Positions 45,001 through 57,000 of a stretch of 64,000 nucleotides of DNA are shown here, piece by piece. Position 1 is the first letter of the stretch, and each line of letters begins with the position of its first letter. The notes below the pieces were generated by a model. It had not been told where the DNA came from, ran no database searches, and saw only the letters and a program-made list of their open reading frames with translations. The stretch comes from Odobenus rosmarus divergens. Taxonomy: Eukaryota > Chordata > Mammalia > Carnivora > Odobenidae. The translations under genes and the position numbers were made by a program. Where the stretch lies: NCBI RefSeq assembly GCF_000321225.1, contig NW_004450330.1, positions 954,639-1,018,638 of the forward strand, written 5' to 3'.

Positions 45001-48000
45001 TTCGCTGTGAGGCTGTGAAGTCCAGTAGGCAGGACGCCCTTCTTTCTCATACACAGCTGCATCCCCACACCCACCACAGTAGCCGCCTTCGCTAGTCACC
45101 TGTTGGCTGAACTGGTAAATTTAAGAAGTTACTTCTGTTAATACGCACCTCATTTGAAAGTTCAGCCACTGACATTCCAAATTCCCTGAAGACATCCCTC
45201 TACCTCAATGTTGCTCAGTTTCCTGACCTAATGCCTAGCCCCAGAGGCTGTGTTGGCGTGATGTCTGCGACTTCTCTTTGCAAAGTCGAAGGACTAGGTG
45301 ATACAAGGCGAGGAGCAGCCCAGGGCCAGGAAGGAGGGCCAAGAGGCTGAACTTCCCTGAAACCTGCTCTGGACGTACTTTAAAGGCTCCCTCCTTACGC
45401 AGCCTCCTACTGCTGGGGTCTTCCCAGACACTTTCATCCCCGCCAGCTGGGCAATCTTGCCTGTCTTCAGGATCCAGAGCTTGCTCTCTATCTGCTCCTT
45501 TGCATGGGTACTTCAAACCGTGCCCTGCTCCCTTTGCCCAGGAGGCAGATTCTGGGTCCCCCTTCCTCCACATGCAGGCTGCCCTCCTCAGTCACCCAGC
45601 TCACCCCCATAGCCTGCCCCGGCCGTGGAAGCTCATAGTATGGATCGGTAAAAATCTGAGCTGTCCTAGGGAGTCCCTTAAAATGAATAATCCAACAGGT
45701 GACATAGGTTTTAAAAGTCACTAATTTGTTCCTGTCATTTCTTTCTAGATTTGGAAGTGAAGAAATTGAGAGTATTTTCTCAGGCCTGGAGAACAACCAA
45801 AGGCTTCAAGCCCTCAGTCTGCGCTACTGTGGTCTGGGGCCACAGAGCGGGCCACGGCTGGGCGCCATCATATACCACAGCTCCATTTGGTGAGACGCAT
45901 CCCCTGCTCGCCTCCTGCCTCTGGCTCTGTTCTGTCTTGAGTTATATAACCAGCTGAATTACAAAATCCATTAACCCATGATTTCCCCTGACTTTTCACT
46001 ACATTGGTTATTTTGTTTTCTTTTTCTTAATTATAAGAGAAAGATCCTTTAGTTACATTTGAGAATCAAGGGTATTGTGCTATATGCATGTTTTTGGCCC
46101 GATGACATGGTCACTAGGTCTATTTTTTGCAATATGATCTGTTATCTATTATGATTATTTATTTATTAGTATATAACTATGTCTATTATTTTATGAGGTG
46201 AAGACCTCAAATCCAAATTTGCGGGAGTGAAAATAACATCGAATGTACGATGTATTTCACCCCTCCCCAGTGAGCTGCACCTTGACGGCAATTACTTACA
46301 GTGTTCTGGAGCTCTGACTCTCCTCAGACCTGTAGCCGAGTATGCAAAGACACAGGGGAGAGACCAGCCGGCCACATCCCCACCAGACCCCGGGAGTCCC
46401 CCTCAGCAGCTACAGGGTAAGTGCCGGGGACCTGGGCCCTACACTCTCTGGGGCTACCTGTAAACGGCTTTGCGTTTAAAAATGGCCTTCCCTGTGGTCA
46501 GTGGAAATTCTTCTTGCTGAGTATGAATGAGAGCAAAATAATGGACCCCCAGCAGTGTCTTTGTCCTAATCCTCAACCGGTGATTATATTACCTCACATG
46601 GCAAATGGAACTGTGCAGATATGATAAAATTAAGGGCTTTGAGATGGGGGTTTATCCTGGATTCTCTGGGTGGGTCCAGTGTCATCACAGGATCTTTGCA
46701 AGAGGGGGGCAGGAGGGTCAGAGCCAGAGAGATGAAGATGTGACCACGGAAGGAAAGGTTGGAGGGATGCGAGGAAGGGGCCAGCAGCCAAGGAATGTAG
46801 GTGGCCTCGAGGAGCTGGAAAGGGCAGGGCAAGGAATTCTTCCCCAGAGCCACTAAAAGACACACAGTCCACCAATGCCTTGACGGTGAGACCCATTTTG
46901 GACTTTGGACCTCCAGATCTGTAAGGTCATAGCCTTGTATTGTTTTAAGCGACTAAGTTTAAGGTCATTTGTTATAGCAGAAGCGGGGAACTAAGACAGC
47001 ATGTTAATCAGAACTCTTCAGTTAAAAGTGAAAGCAACCGAAACAGAATTCAAGGTTAATAGGGGCTTATTGGCTCACATAACTGAGACGTCCACAGCTG
47101 TCTTCAGAGATAGCTGAATTCGGGACATCATATGATGTCATCAGGAGACCTTACTGCTCTTCACTCGACTTCCCTTCTGAGCGTGGGCCTTCTCTCCCAG
47201 GGCAGTCAGCCTTCCTCCAGGCAGGAGAGAGCAGTTGACACATCTGTCAGCAGTCCCAGGGCTATATCTTTGTGACTTCCAATCAGCCAGGAAGTGTGAG
47301 CCTCTGTCTCCCAGTGACTGTGGGTCAAATCCCCCGGGAAGGCTCTCACTGGCCCTCCCTGGGTCATATACATACCTCTCAGACCAGTCCCTACAGCCCC
47401 GGATGTGCTAAACCGCAATTGGCCAGGACTGATCACACACCCCACTGGGGGAGGAGTGGAGCATTCTGATGGGCAGCCAAACCAGAGCCCCATGATTTGC
47501 TGGGGAGCAAAGTGGCAGCCCCTCAAAGAAGTAAACCGAAGAGAAGGACAGATACAGGACAGACAAGAACAACAGCTGCTTACTCCCTTATAAAAGGCTT
47601 ATCATTTGTTTTAATAGATCCCTAATACACATGTTTATGGCACATTTTAAAGCTGACTACTTTTAATCATTGTTAACAGAAACTATAGCAAGTGGCTAAT
47701 AGCACAGACTTAGAATCAGGTCTGGGTTCAAATCCTACCCCAGCTGTGCATTAGGTTGGGCAAATTTTCAAATTGATCTAACTTTAGCTTCTTGAGCTAC
47801 AAAATAAACGTAACTACCTCATAGTGTTTAGTGAGAAGGAAGTGGTGTAATGTGATGCAGTTAGCATGATGCCTGGCACATAGTAAGTACTTGAGGGACA
47901 TTAATTATCATCATCACCATCGTCATTATTATTATAACAACAACCTTTTCCCAGAGAGTAAACTTGAGGCATGTGGGTGAACGCAGTCACTCTACTTGCT

Positions 48001-51000
48001 GGAAAAAATGAAGATAAAGAGCTCAAGGCCTGTGCAGCATGGGGACCACTGTGAAATATACTGTATTGTATATTTGGAAGTTGCAGAAGGGCGCCTGGCT
48101 GGCTCAGTTGCATGTGACTCTTGATCTCAGGGGTTGTAAGTTCGAGCCCCACATTGGGTGGAGAGATTACTTAAAAAATAAAATCTTCAAAAGAACAAGC
48201 TGCTGAGAGAGTAGATTTTTTTTTTAAATAATTTTTTATTGTTACGTTAATCACCATACATCATTAGTTTTTGATGTAGTGTTCCATGATTCATTGTCTG
48301 TGCATAACACCCAGTGCTCCATGCAGAACGTGCCCTCTTTAATACCCATCACCAGGCTAACCCATCCCCCCACCCCCCTCCCCTCTAGAACCCTCAGTTT
48401 GTTTTTTGAGAGAGTAGATCTTAAAAGTTCTCATCACAAGAAACAAAATTTGTGACCATGTGTTGTGATGGACGTTAACTAACTTACAGTGGTGAACATT
48501 TCACAATATATACAAATATCAAGTCATTATGTTGTACGCCTGAAACTAATATAATGTTACATGTTAATTTTATCTCAATAAAAAAAGGATTCACTGACTT
48601 GTGCTATTAAAAAAAAAGAGCTGAAGTCAAGGCTACTTTGTGGAAGTGAGTGCAAAGAACTTGTAACTATGAGAGATTCGTAAATAACAAGAGTTATCCT
48701 CCATTTAGGAACTTTCCTGGCATCAGAATTCTATAGGTTATTTGTTGAATTTGATATTTCAGTCAACCCCATAAATATACAAAAGGAAGCGGGAAAACAA
48801 TGTTTGCTATCCAAATATGACTTTCCCTCTGCTCTTTCTATCACCAATTTGTAAAAAGCCACGGTCCTATTTATGAAGTCCTATATTGTAATTTCAGGAC
48901 CAAAATAACCAAGTGAATCTCTGATTTTTAAGAAAAATAATTGGAGGGGTGCCTGGTTGGCTCAGTTGATTAAGCACCTGACTTCGGCTTAGGTCATGAT
49001 CTCAGGGTCCTGGGATCAAGCCCCCGCCCCACACCGCCTTCAGCAGGGAGTCTGCTTGTCCCTCTGCCCCTCCCCCCACTTGTGTGTATGTGTGTGTGTG
49101 TGCGCGCGCATGCGCGCGCGCGCGTGCGCACACTCTCTCCTCTCTCAAATAAGTAAATCTTAAAAAAAAAAAAAAAAGAATTGGCAATAGAAAAGCAGTG
49201 TCTCAAGGGATTGGTATGTGGCAGGCAGGACCAGGTGTGAGGTATGGGATTGGAAAGACAAAGAAGTGACAAGGACGTGGGGAGGAAACGTGGAGGTCTC
49301 CTGTTCTGTTTGTTCTAAGTGCTTTCTGGCCAAAGGGGCATAAAAGCTTGATTTTAAGGGTTCTGGATTTGATTTCCTAGAGAGCCAAACAAGCGAGGGT
49401 CAGCGCCGACCTCAGCGAGCACCTGCCCTGTCATTCTTCACAGCCACCAGGGACAGGGTGGAAAAGCTGCTCCAGCTGGACTGGGCCCTGTGGTCAGTGG
49501 TCCTCACACACAACCTCTTTGAAGTTCCTCTCCTTATTCGTTCACTTGAACCTTGATTTTTAGGCAGGTCAGCTGGTACATTTTAGCTCTTCTGCATTCT
49601 TTTGGGTAACTGTATTAGTCTGCGCTGGCTGCCATAACAAAATAACATAGGCTGGGTGGCTTAAACAGATTTATTTTTGCGCAGTTCAGGAAGCTAGAAG
49701 TCCCAGATCAGAGTGCTAGCGGATTCTGTTCCTGGTGAGAGCTCTCTTTCTGGCTTGAAGAGGGCGCCCTCTTGCTGTGTCTTCACGTGGCCTTTCCTAG
49801 GTGTGTGTAAGCTCAGGGAGACAAAGATCCCTCTAATAAGAACACTAATCCTATCTGATCAGGGTCCCACCCTTATGACCTCCTGTAACCTTAGTTACTT
49901 CCTTATGGGCCCCATCTCTAAATACGGCCACGCTGGGGACTCAACATATGAATATTTGGGGAATACAAACATGTAGTCCATACTAGTAATATACATACCT
50001 GCACAGAGTAAAAGTACCTTCTATCTCAAAACTGGGTCGAGACACCTCTGCTCAGGCACAGGGCAGGGAGGCCTATTGGGAGGCTGTTGTCATCTAGTGA
50101 GAGATGATGGTGGGAGGTGAGAGGGGCAGTGGCAGAGGAGGTTAGGTGCCACATCTGTCCCATTTCCTGATGCTTGGGATGTGGGGTGCAAAGAAAGGAA
50201 AGGAAGGGTCTAGAATGACTCTAGAATGATAACATACTAATATCTATTTTAAAATTTGCCAAAAATGTGTTCCTCTCTGCTACATTCTTACAAATCTCAG
50301 AGATTTGGAACCACTTTTATAGAGGGCAGCTGTGGAATGTAGAGCATTTACATGAGGCCTTTTAGGACGCTACTTGGGGCCTACTTGGTTGCATGTGATC
50401 CTTAAGCCTTTGAAGAGAGAGCAACATGAAATAGACAGGACTGAACTGAAGCGAATGGGATTTGACAATGGGCCGGATAATCCTCTCATGAGAAATGTCT
50501 CTGCCCAAAGTGTACATAAAACGAAGGAAATAATCAATAGCAAAGTGTGTAAAACCCATTCATACAACTTTGAACAGGCTTTTTTTTCTTATCGTTTTCT
50601 TTTCCACACAGCCAAACAGAGGGGAAGTTCAACTTTGAACCAGATTACAAAGTCACCTGGAGCTCTAACAGGGAAAACTACTTCAGGGAAGGAGAGGCGG
50701 AAAAAAGGTATTTGGTTGTTGTGTCAGCTATATCCCTTCATCTCCCTTTATCTGTAAATCACTTCCTCCTTTCATGGGCTGTGTGTTCCCGCTACGACAG
50801 TAATTACCCCAAACAGAAAAACTATGGAGAGATAGAAGAGCCGGTGTCTTATGGTTTCCTATAAACCAAACACAGAACAGCTTAGCCATATCCACCAGAG
50901 GAATTTGTCTTTGGCACGTTCAGCAAGCCAAAATCGATTATGGGGTGTAAGCTGGTTTGGGAATATCTCTGCAGTAAACAGCCAGCGGGACCTGATAAAT

Positions 51001-54000
51001 GCCGCTTTAGAGACTTCTCTCCTACCCTCACTGCTTAGACTCAGAAACAGAGTCCTTTAGAGGCAATTTTAAGAAATCACCAACACCAAAACCTCTGAGC
51101 AGGATTAAATGAAATGAGAAGCTATCCAAATCTATTTTTTTTTCTAAATAGTTATTTAAGTAATCTCTACACCAATGTGAGGGCTCGAACTCACGACCCT
51201 GAGATCCAGAGTTTCACGCTCCTCTGACTGAGCCAGCCAGATGCCCCGAGAAGCTATCCAAGTCTTAAAGGTTTAGAGCCAAGTGTTAGGGAAGCCAGGT
51301 TCTCCGCCCAGCACTTGCCCCGGGGGCCCGTTGCCTCAGCATCCTATTCTGCAAATCGAGGAATTTGCGCTCACAGCTTCCTAAATCCCACTCCAGCTTT
51401 AACATGTTGAGGTTAGGGCGCCTGGGTGGCTCAGTCGTTAAGCGTCTGCCTTCGGCTCAGGTCATGATCCCGGGGTTCTGGGATCGAGCCCCGCATCGGG
51501 CTCCCTGCTCAGAGGGAAACCTGCTTCTCCCTCTCCCACTCCCCCTGCTTGTGTTCCCTCTCTCGCTGTGTCTGTCTCTGTCAAATAAATAAATAAATAA
51601 GATCTTTTAAAAAAAACATGTTGAGGTTATAAAGACACAGCACAAGATGATCATTAGATGTGTCATGAACACAGCCTTTGGAGAACCCTTTGTGGAGGCT
51701 AACCTAAATTTGTGTTGTTTTTTTTAGTCCATTTTATTTACTTTTCTCTGTACAACTCGTGTGTGAAAGGTGACAGGCCCTTGTGATGTAGCTCTTTACC
51801 CTTTGCCTTTTTCTTCCTCAATTTTAATCTGTTTTTGTGTGGTGTGGTCTTTTTCCTGCCCTTGAATTATCCTTGTATCTCCTCTGTGAAATCTCTCTGA
51901 ATTAGATAAATACAGATTCCTATGATCTAAAAAGCCAACTGAAAATGTAAAGGGAGACAATTTATCAGACCTGTCTCTGTCGTCTGGTATAAATACAGTC
52001 TTTCCACTGGATAGTGCTAGTAGATTTTGGAAAATCTACTAAAAGAAAAAAAAAGAACTGTGCTAGGTTTATCATTTGTTTTAGACAGTTACCGTTTGGG
52101 GATATTTTCAACCAAAAGTCCTTTCAGAGGAGTTGGTTGGGGTTCCTGTGGGGAGAAGGATGATCAGTGTCTCCAAGGCAGGTGGCTGTCCAGAGGACAG
52201 TCCTTAAAATGGGCCAGATGACATCTGAGGGCAGAGGACTGCTGGGTCACTAATCCTAACTCTGCATTAGACCTAAGAGCAAGTGGTAAGTAGGACAAAG
52301 ACTGAATGTGTGCATCATTCTGTGTGGGTAACTTGGCATTGCAGGAAGACCAAAAGGCCAAAATCTGTCTGGGAACTTCAAGGCTTCTCAAGGCTGGAGA
52401 GAAGCTCTGGACACTATTTGTTGAGTCTCCCTGATTAAAAGAAAAAAAAAAATTAATGGCAAAGAAAATTAAAGAAATTGCATAATACTTTAAGTCGTTC
52501 TGTTTAACAAGCTAACACTTCTAATACATACAAAAACACAGAATGCATGCACAGCTTCAGTAGGCAATGACAGCAGAGTCTGAATGTAGTCGTGAATGAC
52601 TCCACCTGTGTGCTACCCCCCCCCCCCCATGTAGGCCCTGGAGATGTTAAACCCCCATAGAAGGTAGATAGTTTGGGAAAAGTCAAAAAGAGAACAGTAC
52701 AACTGTTCATCCTTCAGCTTTTAAATAATAGCCATGTTGAGGCCTAGGTCCCAATAATACCTTTCAGCTGTTAAAACCCGGCACAAAAAATATCAGACTT
52801 GCGTCTTTTGACCTTCAACAACAGAAGTACGTTGTGTCACAGTCCTGGACCCTGGAAGTCAAGATCAAGATGTTGGCAGGGTTGGTTCCTTCTGGAGGTT
52901 CTGAGGGACAATCTGTTCCTTGTCTCTCTCCTAGCTTTTGGTGGTGGTTCCTGGCTTAGAGATGCATCACCCGGACCTTTGGCTTCATGTTCCCCAGGCA
53001 TTCTCCCTGTGTGCGTCTGTGTCTAATTTTTCCCTTTTTATAAGGACATCAGTCATACTGGATTAGGGGCCCAGTCTAGGCCAGTATGACCTCATCTTAA
53101 CTAATCACATGTGCCATGACCTTATTTCCAAATAAGGTCACATTCGGAAGAACTGGGAGTTAGGACTTCAACACAGGAATTTTGGGAGGGAACACAATTC
53201 AACTCAACGAGGGGGCTCAGAATGTAGTTTATAAACAGGACGCACACCTAGGAAAAGAAATAGCCACACAAGGCAGCATCTGCCAAGGGCCAAACATGGA
53301 CACTGGGTTCCGAGAAAGGCATCCTTCCGCAAGGATGGAACCGGGGCGAAGGCTCTGTGAATGAGCTAGGAGTTGACGTGTGGGGAGAAAGGACTTACAG
53401 GTGGAAGGATTTAAGAGAGGAGAGAGGGCTTAACAATGCAAGCCCACGAGCCTACCAAGGTTAGCTGGAACCAGAGGATGTGGGAGGGTAGGCCTGGCAA
53501 AGAGGGTGGGTCACATTAAGGAAGACTTTGTAAGTCAGGCCAAGAGTTGGGACTTAATCCAATAGGCAATGGGAGCCATTAAAGTCTTTTTTGTCTCCCC
53601 AGGGATCCTGTAGGAAAAGCCTGTATCTAATACATACTTATTTTATAGCTTATTGTCAGAGCAGACCATTTTCATGCTTTCCAGGATTCACAAAGCAGGT
53701 CAAACAAACAAACAAACAAACAGCTTCCCATACTGGATAATTATTTTCACAATCAGAAGGTGTTTGGTTGGGGGTGAGTTTGGTTTTTGGTAGAAAAGTT
53801 CTACTTGTTTCAAAATAAAGGGTCAGATTGAGCTGATTTATATCAACCTCTTGAGGGTGGAGTGCAGATGGTTTCCATTTGGTCCCAATTGGAAACAGCC
53901 AAACTATTTTTATGCTTGTCCCTTTGTGGACAGGAGGCTTTGGCCTGATGCTTGGAAAGTTCAACTCATAATACTGTATGAGTCAAAACCCCCATTCAGA

Positions 54001-57000
54001 AGCCTGACACCCTTTATTATTCTTCCTCAAATGTACAATTACAAAAACCTGACAATTTTACATTTAGCAACCAGTTGTAAGTGGATAGAAGAGACGTATT
54101 CCATTTCGATGCCTACAGAATTTAGACATCAGTTTGTCCAAGTCAGTCCTGCCTCAAAGCAGCACTGAACATGAAGATTCATTAGATCAGTGGTTCTCAA
54201 ACACGAGCAGCAGCAGAAACACCCAGAAGGCTTATTAAAGTGCAGATTGCTGGGCCCTGCCCCACAGACTGCTGGATCTATAGGTGGAGGTGAGGCTGGA
54301 AAGCTTGCATTTCTATCAAGTGCCCCAGGGATGTTGATGCTCTTAGCCCAGTGTCCACACTTTGAGAACCACTGCTTTAGAATTAAAAGAAAATCAGATT
54401 ATCTACTCTTGTTTTATTTTGCTCAGTGAAGAAAATTAGAGGGCAGAGTGATGCTCCTAGATGCCTCTTCTCTGTGAGGAAGACCACAGAACAGAGGGGG
54501 CACAGGCCTGAGTCTGCCTCTAGCTTCTCTGTCTCTTCCAGATCCAGTCCGGCCCATGTCTGCGCCCCATGGCTCTGTACGAGGAGTCCGTGGGAATTGG
54601 GGACCCTGGGTCTAGAGGGTGATTAACACTCAAGAGAGGAGGTCTGGCCTGGCCGATGCCTAGTCACAAGCCTATCAGGCCCATAAAGAGCCGGAAGATA
54701 GCTTAACACTGGAGGTCACTGCAAGGTCATCAGGAATAGTCATCTGCAGCTTCCCTGAGCCCCATTCAGCCAGTCCTGCCATGTCACCTCAAGGCCCCAA
54801 AAGTTCCTGAAAGACTCAGCAAGGACTCAGGCATGTCCTGTCACCTGGGCCTACTCTGTTCCCGGCCCAAATTCCACACCATAGTTCCTAGGATTGTCTT
54901 AATTCTCAAGGATTTAGGACTGGGAGGGCCAGTATATGACTTAGACATATATTGGGAGCAAAATCCAACCATAAAATGGTCAGTCCACAAGCTTGGGATC
55001 AATCAGACCTTTGCTACGGCACCAAAGCCACCCAAGTGCCAAATTCACTTCCCCAAATAAGGCATTAATTGCTTGTAACACAGCCATGGTCCATAGGAAT
55101 ATTATGGCATTAAAGAATGCAAGGGTCGAGTTCAAAAGACAAGATGTAATCTTCAAAACAGCTTTATTAGTTCCAAATCAGGAAGTTACCGATTATAATC
55201 CTGAGATTATTTTACTTGGGGATTTTATCCTGGAGTGATAGCCAAACAATGGACCTTTGTGGACAGGTCCCAAGGTCCAAGGTGTGAATCATCCAACACT
55301 AATTACACTTTGCTTCCTTTAGTCCTGCAATCAAGCTAACAGAGTTTCTGTTCTGGTTTATAAATGTCTGGTAATTACACAGGAAATCACACATATTCCT
55401 TGTTGATGGAAAGAAGCTATTTTGAACAAGTGTTTTTGGTTTTTTAAAATTTACTTATTTGAGAGAGAGAGAGTGTGCATGTGAGCACGTGCAGGGGGGA
55501 GGGGCAGAAGGAGAAGGAAAAGCAGACTCCCGGCTGAGCAGGGAGCCCGACCTGGGACTCGATCCTAGGACCCGGGGATCATGACCTGAGCCGAAGCAGA
55601 CACTTAACCGACCTAGCCACCCAGGGGCCCTGAGCAAATGTTTTTAAAAAAATCAACCTTATTAAGAAGAAGGTCCTACCAGGACCTGGCATCCACAGTT
55701 GGACATTTGAGTAGTCCTTAAGCAAAATAATCTGATGTCCAACAGAATGTGTGATGTCCACCTGTTCTGGTGGTCCCAGGAGAGGCCAGAAAGTGAGGGA
55801 GAAGATGAGGAACCTCTCCGGAGGAACTTCTGGTTCCGTGAAAATTTAAACCTGGCCTATGAGTGCTGGCCCACACAGGAAATAGAGCTGTCTCTGGAAG
55901 GACTGAGAAGAGGTTCATCAGCTGAGAAAGAGAGGGCATTCTAGGCAAAGGGGATCACCTGGGCAAAGGGTCAGGAGGTGGAAGTGCCCAGAGTGTCCAG
56001 TGTATGGGGAGTTTGACGTTCGCTGCAGTGGTCATTGGGAGAGTGGCAGAGGTATAACTGAAAAGGCCAGTGGACCCATTTGGCCCAAAGCCATGAATGC
56101 TGCTGAGTTAGGCTTTCTCCTGTACGCAAAGTGGGAGCCACGGTTCCTCTGAAACAAGACAGTGACACGATGAGAATTGGATTTTTGAAAAGAACCTTGG
56201 ACAGCATTGCACAACATGTCTTTAGAAAGAGGGACATCTGGATGATGGGAGACCAGTTTGGAGGCTATTACAGTAGCTCAGACAAGAGAAGATAAAAGGC
56301 AGAACGAAGAGTCCAGTGATAGATAGTCCAGATATATTTAGGAGGGAAATCTGACAGGTCCGGATAGCCCGTTCAATGAGGGTGGTAAGAAAGACTGTTA
56401 GGGACAACTGGGGGATCTTGGCAATTAACTGAAGAGAAAATGGGAAGAGACACAGGGTTGGGTGAGTCCATATGGATCTGCGGAGTGGGTTCTAGGGGAG
56501 GTGTGCTGTTGTCAGAAATACTCGTCTGATCCTCGGGAGGCAGTGGCAGAAGGGGAGACACCTTACACAAGGAGTTTCTTCCCCAGGGTGCTCTCATTCC
56601 AGTGTTTCAGTGACTTACAATATCCAGAAATGAAGCTGAGAAGACAGGCAATAATATTTATTGTGTACTAAGTTCCTTCCCAACCCTTATTTCACCATGC
56701 TTCCCAGTTGATCTTCACAGTGCCTCTAGGAAATGAGTATTATGATCTCTATTATAGCAATGAGGAAATTTGGGTTCAGAGAAGTTAAGTGACTTTCTGG
56801 GGAGTCACATAGCATTTTTTAGAGAGAGGTTTTACTCCCAGAGATTCTGTTTCTCTATACCATGCTGCCTCTTGGGCAGAACTGGCATTGCTATGCCACC
56901 ACTAAGTTCTCAGAGAAAGAGGGGGTAAATTAAAGTAGTCATTGTCAGGGGCGCCTGGGCGGCTCAGTCAGGTAAGTGTTGGACTCTTGATTTCAGCTCA

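Larger units (their letters stand above)
48040..48600 (+). repeat. L1 3' end (sense) with two nested insertions
   Basis: Outer sequence: CTGTATTGTATATTTGGAAG, then GAGAGTAGATCTTAAAAGTT, CATTATGTTGTACGCCTGAA, TTATCTCAATAAAAAAAGG. Interrupted at 48088-48193 by a SINE and at 48217-48409 by a younger L1 stub. Confidence 0.85.
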
